NCBI GenBank assembly: GCA_041687755.1
Contig: JBDNJM010000088.1
Coordinates: forward strand, 1 to 39,813
DNA length: 39,813 bases
Reading direction: 5' to 3'
Origin: JBDNJM01 sp041687755
Lineage (GTDB): Bacteria > Planctomycetota > UBA1135 > GCA-002686595
This document shows, one piece after another, positions 9,553 through 17,163 of the stretch. The notes under the pieces are model-generated. The model made no database searches and had not been told where the DNA came from. It was given only the letters and a program-made list of their open reading frames with translations. Each line of letters starts with the position of its first letter. Within the stretch, counting starts at the first letter, position 1. The translations under genes were made by a program, and so were the position numbers.

Positions 9553-9573
9553 GGATCAGGGGGGCTTGGAGGG
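9553..9573 (-). promoter_or_regulatory. C-rich leader element before YVTN gene start
   Basis: On the transcript strand the bases before the ATG read CCAAGCCCCCCTGATCC. The cytochrome gene start at 16720 is preceded by CCAAGCCCCCCTATCC, identical but for one extra G here. A second, looser copy (CTCCAAGCTCCCCCC) lies further upstream at 9574-9586. It could be a translation-initiation or 5' leader element of exported proteins; its function is unknown. Confidence 0.4.
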
Positions 9574-10168
9574 GGGGGAGCTTGGAGAAGCACGCGCGAG
9601 CGCCGGAGCGGTCGCCAGGAGCGCGCAGAGGCCCCGACTGAACTCGGGGGGGAGCCGCAGGCCCGACCGACAGATGCGGGCGCGCGCGGGTGGGAGCTAT
9701 CCATCGATCTTAGGTCCTCCCGAGAAGGGCGCTGGAATTGAACGGTCGCAGGGATCAGGAGGGCTCTCCCCGGTCCGCCCCGCACCCAAGCTGGCGCCCG
9801 CAAGCTCCTCGAGGCCGGTCTCGTCCCCCTGTCAAAACCTCGGCCAGCAAGGTTCCTCCCGAGCTGTGCCCGAAGGGCCCCGCCGTCGGGCGCGGCCCGT
9901 AAGCCCCTTCCTGCCCTCCCAGCGCTCGACCGCGCCCTGCGCGCGGCGGGATTCCCGTCGCGTTGCTCTGCCCCTGAATGCAGCATCGCCGACCAACCTA
10001 TAGTGAGTGACTAAGCGGTTCTGCCGTCTCCCGAATTCCAGGCCGTTGCCACGACGCCCAGCGCGCCTAGCCTCGTCTCGCCACTCCGCTCGCTGACGCA
10101 GCCATGGGCACCTGATTCGGGGTGCTCGCCAGTTCTCCCCCCAAGCCAAGCGCAGTCCGAAGACCCCG
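9574..10168. other. intergenic stretch with no supported gene
   Basis: About 600 bases between the YVTN start and the phosphatase remnant. Both strands hold open frames, but they are Arg/Pro/Ala-rich translations without domain-like texture, as expected by chance in GC-rich DNA. The promoter of the YVTN gene must lie at the left end. CTATAGTGAGTGACTAAG at 9999-10016 is the only AT-richer patch. I see no RNA gene. Confidence 0.5.
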
Positions 10169-11002
10169 CTGACCCAACCCCATTCGTTTCAGCTCGACGT
10201 CCTACGCCACGCCGCGACGAAGGTCAGCGGAGCCTTCCTCGGACGTACCGACGCCGAGTTGACGCCCGCCGGACGCGAGTCGATGGCCTCTCGGGGGCGC
10301 AACCGCTCCTAGAACGCCGTACACACCTCCCCGCTCGCTCGCTGCCGCACGTTTGCCGCGCGAGTGCACCACGATACCGTGGGCGAGCAGGGTCTCGCCG
10401 AGTACGACTTCGGTCAGTGGGACGGACGCTCCGTAAAGGACTTGAGGCGCGCCGAAGCAGCCGCCGTTGAGGCGTTCTGGCGCGACCCCGAGGGCTCTAG
10501 GCCTCCCTGTGCCGAGCCCCTGGAGCACCTCCGTGCGCGCGTCTGCAACGCCACCGTGACCCTCATCGGGAACCGTTTCCTGTCCCCGGCCCAGGTCCTG
10601 CTCGTGACCCACGCCGGCGTCATGCGCATCCTTCTGAAGCACTTCCGGCAGCTGCCGCTGAGCGCGAGCTGGAACATCGAGCTGCCGCCCGCGGGCCTGC
10701 TGCGCCTGGACTTCGACGTGCTCGACGGCGAGATCCTCCACACGCGCCTCGTGCGACTCGATGGCAACGGACTTCGAGGCGCACGGCCGGCCGCTGACGG
10801 CCCTCCACTGCGGAGGCTGTCCGGCGCCCGTCAGGCCAGCCCCGTCAGGCCAGCCCCGTTGGACGCAGCGAGTTCGCGCGACCGAGTTCCGACCCCGCAG
10901 AGTCGGACCCGGATTCAGTCGCTCGGCACCCACACGCAGCGAATCCCCATGTGGGAAGTGCTGCTGTCCGCCGTGTTCCCGGAGCGCGCCGAGGGACGGT
11001 AG
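10169..11002 (+). pseudogene. broken histidine phosphatase (CobC/SixA-like)
   Basis: One reading frame from about 10169 encodes a recognisable histidine phosphatase: LDVLRHAATK (10193 on), GRTDAELTPAG, then TSPLARCRTFA, LAEYDFGQWDG and VTHAGVMRILL. The frame is broken by an in-frame TAG at 10310-10312, where relatives often have Trp before the TSPL motif, so TGG to TAG is a likely nonsense change. The catalytic RHG is RHA, the usual GES is AEP, and no ATG, GTG or TTG precedes RHA in frame (a CTG at 10169 sits where a start would be). The catalytic His and second His remain. The 212-residue part from the ATG at 10364 lacks the catalytic His. Family similarity ends near 10780; the open frame runs into the convergent FGE gene. 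Four lesions together argue for decay. Confidence 0.72.
10831..10858. repeat. 14-bp tandem duplication
   Basis: TCAGGCCAGCCCCG occurs twice in direct tandem (10831-10844 and 10845-10858), with a CCCG flank extending the match. Fourteen is not a multiple of three, so the event would shift any frame through it. It lies just past the conserved part of the phosphatase remnant and before the FGE stop codon, in sequence under little apparent constraint. Confidence 0.8.
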
Positions 11003-11979
11003 CGCAGGCAGTAGTGGTCGCTGCACAGGAACGAACCGCCGCGAATTGAGCGCTGGGCCAAGCGCAGCGCTTGGGCCTCCAAGACCGGCCCGCTGGGCTC
11101 GACCGTCAGCTCGATGCCCGCGCGCCGCAGGTACTCGTCCGGACGGTAGACGTCGATGCACCACTCCCAAACGTTGCCGGCCATGTCGTGCAGCCCGAAG
11201 CCGTTGGGCGCAAAGCTCCCCACGGGTGCCGTGCGAGCAAAGCCGTCGTGCAGCAGGTTCTCCGAGGGGAAGCGCCCTTGCCAGATGTTGGCCCGCGGCA
11301 ACTCCGCGCTCGGCGGCTCGGTACCCCACGCGAACGGGCCGCTCTCAAGCCCCCCGCGCGCCGCCAGCTCCCACTGCGCCTCGGTCGGCAGGCGCTTGCC
11401 CGCCCAGGCGGCGAAGGCCTGGGCGTCGTCGAACGACACGTGTACCACCGGATGCCGATCGAGGCCTTCGAGCGTGCTGCCCGGACCCAGCGGATGCTTC
11501 CAGGAGGCTCCTAGCGTCCAGCGCCACCATTGACTGAAGTCGCTGAGCCCCCGGGCCTCGTCCGGGGCCACGAAGACGAGGCTCCCCGGCGCCAGCTTCT
11601 CCGGCGCGGGTGGCCGCGTTCCCGGCGGCAGCTGGGCCATGAGCAACTCCAAGTCGACCGGGAGCTCCGCGGTCGTCACATGCCCAGTGGCCGCTACGAA
11701 CTCGGCGAACTCGGCGCTCGTCACCTCGAACCGATCGATCCAGAACTCCCCCACGCGCACGCGGTGGACCGGGCGCTCCTCGGGCAGCGACAGGCTGGAG
11801 GCGCTGCCCATCGCGAACTCGGCCCCCGCGATGCGCTGCATGCCAGCCGGCGGCTGGGGCACGGCCGGGACCTCGGCGGGGAGCGGCTGCTGTTCATCTT
11901 GGTAGCCGGCCGGGACCGCGGCGGCCCCGCCACAGAACAGGCCCAGGACGACCGCGCCCGTCCAGTCGCAACCCCTCAC
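10915..11979 (-). CDS. formylglycine-generating enzyme (FGE/SUMF1 family)
   Basis: A 354-residue exported protein beginning at a GTG (11979). The N-terminus (GAVVLGLFCGGAAAVPAG) is a signal peptide, then Pro-rich sequence, then a complete FGE-sulfatase domain from GMQRIAGAEFAMGSA to the end. Landmarks are PVVHVSFDDAQAFAAWAGK, RLPTEAQWELAARGG, NGFGLHDMAGNVWEW and RGGSFLC. The copper-binding active-site pair of true FGEs is present as C319-x4-C324 (LCSDHYC) and is followed by ARSGNTADSS, so this looks like a catalytic enzyme that oxidises a sulfatase cysteine to formylglycine, not one of the many Cys-less relatives. Its GTG overlaps the GNAT-VOC stop by 4 bases, implying translational coupling. 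No sulfatase gene lies in the window, so its substrate must be encoded elsewhere. Export fits periplasmic maturation. Confidence 0.9.
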   Translation of the reverse strand: MRGCDWTGAVVLGLFCGGAAAVPAGYQDEQQPLPAEVPAVPQPPAGMQRIAGAEFAMGSASSLSLPEERPVHRVRVGEFWIDRFEVTSAEFAEFVAATGHVTTAELPVDLELLMAQLPPGTRPPAPEKLAPGSLVFVAPDEARGLSDFSQWWRWTLGASWKHPLGPGSTLEGLDRHPVVHVSFDDAQAFAAWAGKRLPTEAQWELAARGGLESGPFAWGTEPPSAELPRANIWQGRFPSENLLHDGFARTAPVGSFAPNGFGLHDMAGNVWEWCIDVYRPDEYLRRAGIELTVEPSGPVLEAQALRLAQRSIRGGSFLCSDHYCLRYRPSARSGNTADSSTSHMGIRCVWVPSD

Positions 11980-12893
11980 GCCGCACCTCCCGCGAGCTGG
12001 ACGAACACGAGCCCGTTGCCGACTAGATCCCGCGCCATGAAATGCGGGGAGTCCGAGGTCCCAACGGGCGGATCGCCCAACTCCACGTCCTGCCCGCTCA
12101 GCCGCTCGTACTCGGCCGCCGCGTTGTCCACGTAGAGCACCAGCAGTGGATGGCCGCCGGTCTGATCCCCCACGCGCTCAGCGGCCTCAGGACCCGCCTG
12201 CATCAGCCACAGGCCGATCGGCTCCTGACCCGGCAACCCAACGTGCACCAGACGCACCGGCGGCCCGTCCGAGTCGTGCAGGACCCGGAAGCCCAGCCGG
12301 CCGTAGAACTCAATCGCGGCATCGAGATCGCTCACAAGGACGGTGGCGCGCGCAAGCCTCGCGGATACGCCCTGTTCGAAAGCAGGCGCCAGTCCGAGCC
12401 CCATGTGGATCGCGTCGACGGCGCGGTCTTCGACGATCAGGTAGCCCGTCTCGCGGCCCCACTCGCGAAATCCGGCGGCCCGGTACAGGGCCAACGCCGC
12501 CGGCATCGCTTCGGTGACCTCGAGCGCCAGCCGCCCAACGCCCGTAGCGCGGGCATGCTCCACCAGGACCTGCATCAGTTCCCGCCCCAACCCCCGCCCG
12601 CGGTGCTCCCCTGCCACGTAGGTCCCGTAGACCTCCGCGCGATGGCGCACCTTGGCCTTGGAGGCCCGCACGAGGCCGACCATGCCTACCAGCTCGGACT
12701 CCGAGAAGGCGCCGAAGACGGCCGACTCGAGTTCGGTGGCCAGCATGCCCGCCACCCGCCCGGGCTCCTCGAACACGTCGTCGCCGGGCGAGGAGCCGAA
12801 CGCGAAGGGCTCTTCCACGAGCGAGCGCGCGCGCAGCGCACACAACGCAGACGCATCGCCAGGTTCCAGTCTTCGAGCGCGGGGGGTCTGCAT
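11976..12893 (-). CDS. GNAT acetyltransferase fused to VOC domain
   Basis: A 305-residue two-domain cytoplasmic protein. Residues 1-165 are a GNAT N-acetyltransferase with the acetyl-CoA pyrophosphate loop R98-G-R-G-L-G103 (GEHRGRGLGREL) and the LALEVTEAMPAALALYRAAGF motif. Residues about 178-300 are a vicinal-oxygen-chelate (glyoxalase/bleomycin-resistance) domain: ATVLVSDLDAAIEFYGRLGF and FMARDLVGNGLVFVQ. Resistance-type VOC proteins often lack metal ligands and bind a small molecule, so one reading is that the VOC half presents a substrate to the acetyltransferase; the substrate cannot be told from sequence. The gene is 67 bases downstream of the DUF72 gene and overlaps the FGE start (GTGA), so the three are probably one transcript. 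Confidence 0.88.
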   Translation of the reverse strand: MQTPRARRLEPGDASALCALRARSLVEEPFAFGSSPGDDVFEEPGRVAGMLATELESAVFGAFSESELVGMVGLVRASKAKVRHRAEVYGTYVAGEHRGRGLGRELMQVLVEHARATGVGRLALEVTEAMPAALALYRAAGFREWGRETGYLIVEDRAVDAIHMGLGLAPAFEQGVSARLARATVLVSDLDAAIEFYGRLGFRVLHDSDGPPVRLVHVGLPGQEPIGLWLMQAGPEAAERVGDQTGGHPLLVLYVDNAAAEYERLSGQDVELGDPPVGTSDSPHFMARDLVGNGLVFVQLAGGAA

Positions 12894-12960
12894 TGCTCCA
12901 CGTTAGCGTCGCCCGCCGCCGATTCTTTCTCGGGGTCTCCCCCCAACCGCTCCGCGGGCC

Positions 12961-13881
12961 TCAGAACAGCTCGCCCTGTCGTCCCCCGAGCGGCTGCGGA
13001 GGGCGCCGCAGGCCCGGCACCAGCACGTCTCCGGTCCGTTGCTCGAAGTGCCCGGAGAAGTCGCGTGCGAGCAGCGCCGCGTCCGGATCTTGCTTCTGGT
13101 GCAGGAACAGGTATGTGCGCCGCAGGCCCGCCTCGCGCCAGCCCGCGACGCGCTCCGCCCACTCCGCCAGGCGCGGTTGGTCTGTCGGGTGTCCGCCGTT
13201 GCCAACAAAGCGCACGAGCGCGTCCATGGCCGTGAGGCGCAGATGCAGCACGTCCCGCCGGCCGGCCACGTCCGAGACTACCGCCGTGACCCCGTGGTAC
13301 CGCAGGCAGCTGGCCCAATGCTCGATCCGCGCCGCGCTCGAGAACCAGTCGGGATGACGGAGCTCGAACGCCAGCGGCACCCGCGGGGCCCAGGTCGTGA
13401 GGAAGCGGTCCAGCACCCCGATCCGATTCGGAGCGAAGCCGGGCGGAAGCACGCCCCAGACCCGCCCGATGCGCCCCTCGAGAGCCTGCAGCTGCTCGAC
13501 GAAGCGCCCCATCGCGGCGTCCGCATCGCTCAACTGCAGCTCGTGCGTGATGTCCGCCGGCAACTTCGGGCAGAACCGGAAGGTATCCGGCACGCAGCTC
13601 GCCCAGCGAGCCAGGCGCTCCGCGCTCGAGCCGTAATAAGTCGTGTTTAGTTCAGCAGCGGGGAACGCCGCGGCGTAGTGCTCGAGGAAGCGCTCCGTCC
13701 TGGTCCCCTCCGGATACAGCCGCCCCAGAAAACCTCGATCCCCCCAGCCCGGAAGCCCCAGCAAAACGTCGCCGGGCCGCGCGCCGCGCTGCTGCGCCCC
13801 CAAGAACGAAGCGTTCGAGGCCGGCTCGACAGGAGCAGAGAAGTCGACAGCATCGACGTTGGGCACTCTTCCGAACTCCAT
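12961..13881 (-). CDS. DUF72 (YecE-like) protein
   Basis: A 306-residue DUF72 protein, a TIM-barrel-like family of unknown function found in most bacterial phyla. The hallmarks are in order: LLGLPGWGDRGFLGRLYPEG (about 39-58), the E-x-NTTYYG strand (ELNTTYYGSS), FRFCPKLPADITHE, PLAFELRHPDWF, and a late YLFLHQKQDPDA segment. No signal peptide is seen, so it is cytoplasmic. It heads a probable minus-strand transcript with the GNAT-VOC and FGE genes. The first 35 residues are not part of the conserved domain, so the true start could lie slightly inside. Confidence 0.88.
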   Translation of the reverse strand: MEFGRVPNVDAVDFSAPVEPASNASFLGAQQRGARPGDVLLGLPGWGDRGFLGRLYPEGTRTERFLEHYAAAFPAAELNTTYYGSSAERLARWASCVPDTFRFCPKLPADITHELQLSDADAAMGRFVEQLQALEGRIGRVWGVLPPGFAPNRIGVLDRFLTTWAPRVPLAFELRHPDWFSSAARIEHWASCLRYHGVTAVVSDVAGRRDVLHLRLTAMDALVRFVGNGGHPTDQPRLAEWAERVAGWREAGLRRTYLFLHQKQDPDAALLARDFSGHFEQRTGDVLVPGLRRPPQPLGGRQGELF

Positions 13882-14038
13882 GGCGTTTCCGGCGCGACAG
13901 CCGTTGCAGCGCCGATCGACGGCCCGCCGACAGGGCGCGCCCCGACTCTAGGACGAGCGTGCCGTCAGCTCCACCGCCGTGCGCGTAGGCTGTGGTCATC
14001 TGACTCCTCTAGCCGGACTCCAACGCCCGCCTCCGCCC
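13882..14038. promoter_or_regulatory. divergent promoter region, DUF72 / GspG-like
   Basis: 157 bases between head-to-head genes, so both promoters should be here. The plus-strand start at 14039 is preceded by CGCCTCCGCCC with no Shine-Dalgarno sequence. I cannot place -35/-10 boxes with confidence. Confidence 0.3.
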
Positions 14039-14533
14039 ATGCTTAACCCGTCTCCAACAGCCCGCGCCCACTCAGCCGGCAGGACCCTCAGCGCAGCGCT
14101 GCTGCTGAGCGCCCTGATCCTCATCGTCGTCCTTGTGCTGCGCAGCCGCGCTAGGGATCGGATCCCCGTCGCGGGCGAAACCAGCCAGGGCCCGCCCGCC
14201 GCCGGCCCTGCGCCCGATAGCGCGCTCGCGGACACGACGGAGCCCCATCGTTTCGCGCAGCCCGCCACTCCTCCCGAGCAGCTCTGCCAGGAACGGCTCC
14301 AGGCCCTCGACCGGCTCCTCGCCGCCCACGCTGCGCTCCATGCCGGCACCTATCCGGCTCGCATCACGGACCTCGACCCGTCCCTCGGCCAAGTGGTCCG
14401 ACTCGACCCCTGGGGCGCAGAGTTCCTCTACAACAGCCCCGGTAACCGCGCCCCATATCAGCTCTATAGCCTCGGCGCCGACGGTCAGATCGGCGGCGAG
14501 GGCGAGGACACCGACGTGTTCCTCGCTCCCTGA
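14039..14533 (+). CDS. membrane-anchored GspG-like (T2SSG domain) protein
   Basis: I start at the ATG at 14039 (164 residues) because an upstream GTG at 13979 adds only Pro-rich sequence. Residues about 13-37 form one transmembrane helix (TLSAALLLSALILIVVLVL) followed by basic residues, then a flexible linker, then a soluble domain from about 80. That domain ends with D123-P-W-G, AEFLYNSPGN, YSLGADGQIGGEGEDTD, which is the C-terminal calcium-binding loop pattern of type II secretion major pseudopilin GspG. The N-terminus lacks the prepilin peptidase site (G followed by F-T-L-x-E), so it is probably a fixed membrane-anchored relative and not a processed pseudopilin. No other secretion gene is nearby. 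It converges on the cytochrome gene across a strong hairpin. Confidence 0.75.
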   Translation: MLNPSPTARAHSAGRTLSAALLLSALILIVVLVLRSRARDRIPVAGETSQGPPAAGPAPDSALADTTEPHRFAQPATPPEQLCQERLQALDRLLAAHAALHAGTYPARITDLDPSLGQVVRLDPWGAEFLYNSPGNRAPYQLYSLGADGQIGGEGEDTDVFLAP

Positions 14534-14581
14534 ATCCGCCGGGCGCCTCTCAAGTGTGAGCACGCGTCGGGCTGCTTCAGA

Positions 14582-14629
14582 AAGGACGGGCCGGCTGCAG
14601 CCGGATCTGGCTGCAACCGGCCCGTCCTT
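14582..14629. terminator. bidirectional hairpin terminator
   Basis: A 21-bp stem with a single mismatch: AAGGACGGGCCGGCTGCAGC at 14582 on pairs with GCTGCAACCGGCCCGTCCTT ending at 14629, loop GGATCT. It sits between two convergent stop codons (14533 plus, 14639 minus). The flanking A and T residues give short U tracts in both directions. This is the strongest terminator-like structure in the window. Confidence 0.85.
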
Positions 14630-14638
14630 CCGCTCACA

Positions 14639-16720
14639 TCAGTTGCCGATGTCGTTGCGTGCCAGATCCAGCTGATCGATGCCCTTATCGATCAGCTTCC
14701 TGCGTGTGTCCCACTTGTTCGGAGCCATCGCCTCGAGGAAGAAGCACTTGGCCTTGCTCAGATGCTCCTGGGCCGTCGGGTTCAGGTTCACCTCGCCGAG
14801 GACCCGCAGGCTGTCATCGATGTCGGCGATCGAGAAGCGCAGGAACAGGTTCACGGCCGCGTGGTGCGCCGGATCGATGACCGATGTCCCAGAAGGCGCC
14901 GTCGCGTCATGCGCTCGCTTGGCGTAGAACCTCGATGAATCGATGTTGTCCATCGAGTTGATGGCGCGCAGGAACTTGCCCACCTGCTCCCGACCGTTCG
15001 GCGGGAACGAGATCACAAAGCCCTGGGCCTGGCTGAACTCGTTCGAGCGGTAGAAGTCGATCGCGTCCTCGATAGAGCCTTCGATCACGTTGTTGTGGAA
15101 GAACGCCGAGCTGTCGGCCGCCTCGACGATGCTCGGGGTGTTGAACTCCCCGTTGCCGAAGCTGTCCTTGGGCTTGTTCGGATCGGAACCGTTGTTCGGC
15201 ACGATCACGGCCGGGAACAGTCCGTTGGGATCGGTCCCGAAGCCGCCGTCGGCCGGGCGCGGCTCACCGGTGCCGTCCGGGTTGTTGATCAAGAACTCCT
15301 CGACACCTGTGTCGAAGTTAAAGTTCGGCTGGCCTGCGCCCGCATCGGGATGGCACTTGTTGCAGTTACTCTGGCGGAACAGGAGCTGCCCCGTGTCCGC
15401 GTCCGCGTCGTTGAGCGTCAGGGTTTGGAGATCGAGGTCCGACTGCCGCCCGAGCGAGAGCTGGAAGGCTTCCATCGCCACCAGTTCGGAGTTCGTCGGC
15501 ATCCGGAAGTCGACGTTGTTGACCCGGCCCGTGGTTTGGGGGAAGTGCTGGATCACGGCCCCGATAGGGAAGTCAAACAGCCGGCCCGAAGTAAAGATGC
15601 CGTTGACGATGCCCGACGGGGCTCCATCGCCGCCCCAGCCCGTGCGCTCCTCCGGGGGCGTCACGCCGTTGCCGGCCTGGATCGAGACGCCCTGGGCGAA
15701 CACGTGCGGCACACCGCGCATCGTGAAGATCTTCCCAAGGTTGCTGAACCCGTCAAGGTTCTCGGTGATCAGCGCGAACTTGCGCATCAGCACCGGGTTC
15801 TCGAAGCGCCTGCCCCCGTTGAGCATGTGGTTGAGCGCGGGCACGAACTCGGCGACGAACAGCGGGTCCGTGTTCGGCAGCTTGGCGATGAAGTCCGGAT
15901 CAATGGTCAGGTTGTTCTCGATCGGGTGGCAGGTTCCGCACGTGCGGCCATTGCCCTTGAACTGCTCGTTGAAGAACAGGTCTTCGCCTTGGAGGACCAG
16001 GGAGGTGAGCGGGCCGGAACCCAGCGGGCCACCCAGCTGGATGGGAGCTGCAATGCCCATCAACAGCGAGGCCTTGGATTGCTCGCGTGCTTCAGCGATT
16101 TCCAGCGCGTAGAGCCGCTGGAAGAGCGTCGGCCCGCCGAACAGCAGGGCGCCTTCCTCAAGCTCGACTCCCCTGCGAGTCACGACGACGCGGTCGATTT
16201 CGAAGCCGCGCGCGGTGCTCCCCGGCATGCGCACCTGCAGCTCGGCAGCGTTGCCCTCGTGGTGAAAAGCGCCGACCAACAGGCGCTCGTCCTGGGGCTC
16301 GAACTGTGGCGTGCCGCCCTCTTCACCGCGATCGTCGACCAGCCACAGCTCGAGTTGACTGTTGAGCGGCAGGCCCTCAAGGCGGGCGGAGACCTCGCCC
16401 GTCGCCAGATCGATCGAGGTATGTCCGCGGGCCTCCGTGTGGGCCGAGGACACGCCCCGCAGGTAATTTAGGCCGAAGACGAAGCGCTCGCCGGGGGCGT
16501 CCGCCTCGATCTCGGTCTTCCAGGCGAGATAGCGGGCGTAGAGCGCTTCGGGGCTGCCGATGCCCGCGACGGGTGCGGCAAGGTCCGTGTCAGCGTCGGC
16601 GAGCTCCGCGTCGGCTTGCTCGCCGGAGACGTGCTCCGCATCCGGCCAGGCGGTATGCAGACCCACGCCCAAGGCGGTGAGCGCGGCCGCAGAACTGAAC
16701 AGCAGTTGAGATCGATGCAT
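14639..16720 (-). CDS. diheme cytochrome c peroxidase-like protein
   Basis: About 693 residues from the ATG at 16720, chosen because a signal peptide follows (SQLLFSSAAALTALGVGLHTA); the frame stays open upstream but without protein-like sequence. Two heme c sites are visible, C261-G-T-C-H265 and C453-N-K-C-H457, typical of the diheme cytochrome c peroxidase/MauG superfamily. The surrounding texture fits (GEDLFFNEQFKGNGRTCGTC, GQLLFRQSNCNKC, EFNTPSIVEAADSSAFFHNN). Residues about 60-200 are an extra beta-rich N-terminal domain (RLEGLPLNSQLELWLVDDRG) that I cannot assign. Exported, it would act in periplasmic electron transfer, either H2O2 reduction or oxidation of a partner. It has no obvious partner next to it. 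Its leader carries the same C-rich element as the YVTN gene. Confidence 0.85.
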   Translation of the reverse strand: MHRSQLLFSSAAALTALGVGLHTAWPDAEHVSGEQADAELADADTDLAAPVAGIGSPEALYARYLAWKTEIEADAPGERFVFGLNYLRGVSSAHTEARGHTSIDLATGEVSARLEGLPLNSQLELWLVDDRGEEGGTPQFEPQDERLLVGAFHHEGNAAELQVRMPGSTARGFEIDRVVVTRRGVELEEGALLFGGPTLFQRLYALEIAEAREQSKASLLMGIAAPIQLGGPLGSGPLTSLVLQGEDLFFNEQFKGNGRTCGTCHPIENNLTIDPDFIAKLPNTDPLFVAEFVPALNHMLNGGRRFENPVLMRKFALITENLDGFSNLGKIFTMRGVPHVFAQGVSIQAGNGVTPPEERTGWGGDGAPSGIVNGIFTSGRLFDFPIGAVIQHFPQTTGRVNNVDFRMPTNSELVAMEAFQLSLGRQSDLDLQTLTLNDADADTGQLLFRQSNCNKCHPDAGAGQPNFNFDTGVEEFLINNPDGTGEPRPADGGFGTDPNGLFPAVIVPNNGSDPNKPKDSFGNGEFNTPSIVEAADSSAFFHNNVIEGSIEDAIDFYRSNEFSQAQGFVISFPPNGREQVGKFLRAINSMDNIDSSRFYAKRAHDATAPSGTSVIDPAHHAAVNLFLRFSIADIDDSLRVLGEVNLNPTAQEHLSKAKCFFLEAMAPNKWDTRRKLIDKGIDQLDLARNDIGN

Positions 16721-16738
16721 GGATAGGGGGGCTTGGGA
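16721..16738 (-). promoter_or_regulatory. C-rich leader element before cytochrome gene start
   Basis: The transcript-strand sequence directly before the ATG is CCAAGCCCCCCTATCC, the partner of the near-identical element before the YVTN gene at 9553. Both genes encode exported proteins. No Shine-Dalgarno sequence is present between the element and the start. Confidence 0.4.
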
Positions 16739-17163
16739 AGGAACGGGCAGATCCCGGAGCGTCCGAGCCGAGATACATCTCGACAGATGCCTTGCACGAC
16801 CCACGCCGGGAAACGAGAGCTGGGATCGGAGCACGGCGAACCACCAGCTGACGAACGGAGCTGTACAGGGACTGACGCTCGACGAAGGCGCGGCCGACTG
16901 CGGTCCCTGGGGTTGTCCAACTCGAACCCCCCCCCGTGTCTCGCCCAGGTAAACAAAAACTCCTATGCAGCGTCCCTGGCGTGCCGAATGGCCCACTTTG
17001 CGAGCGGGCGGAACTCGACCGCAGGACTTCGCGTCCCGAGCTCTTCTTCGCTGCGTGGGCCGCTCGCCCCCGCAGCAACTCTTACGTCGCTGTGCCCTTG
17101 GCCTTCAAAGGTGCGGGAGTCCTACCCGGCCCGTGGCGCTCTTCACCGCTCTTCGGGCGGAGT
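16739..17163. other. intergenic stretch with no supported gene
   Basis: About 425 bases between the cytochrome start and the glycosyltransferase stop, both on the minus strand. It must hold the cytochrome promoter. I see a C9 run at 16927-16935 and an A-rich patch (GTAAACAAAAACTCC, about 16950-16964), the only AT-richer point and a reasonable place for a minus-strand promoter. Open frames here have no domain-like character. Confidence 0.45.

Noticed and set aside
9870..9905. GC-rich imperfect inverted repeat in the gene-free stretch
   Set aside because: Pairing between GGGCCCCGCC and GGGCGCGGCCC needs a bulge and mismatches; common by chance at this base composition and not next to a gene end.
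9999..10016. CTATAGTGAGTGACTAAG, resembling the complement of a T7-type promoter
   Set aside because: Only about 10 bases match, it diverges beyond TATAGTGAGT, and nothing else in the window suggests a phage or vector origin.
10202..11329. A 375-codon minus-strand open frame covering the phosphatase remnant and the end of the FGE gene
   Set aside because: No family resemblance; the plus-strand frame has clear histidine phosphatase motifs and the adjacent minus frame is FGE.
16721..16996. N-terminal extension of the cytochrome protein
   Set aside because: The ATG at 16720 directly opens a signal peptide; sequence before it does not look coding.
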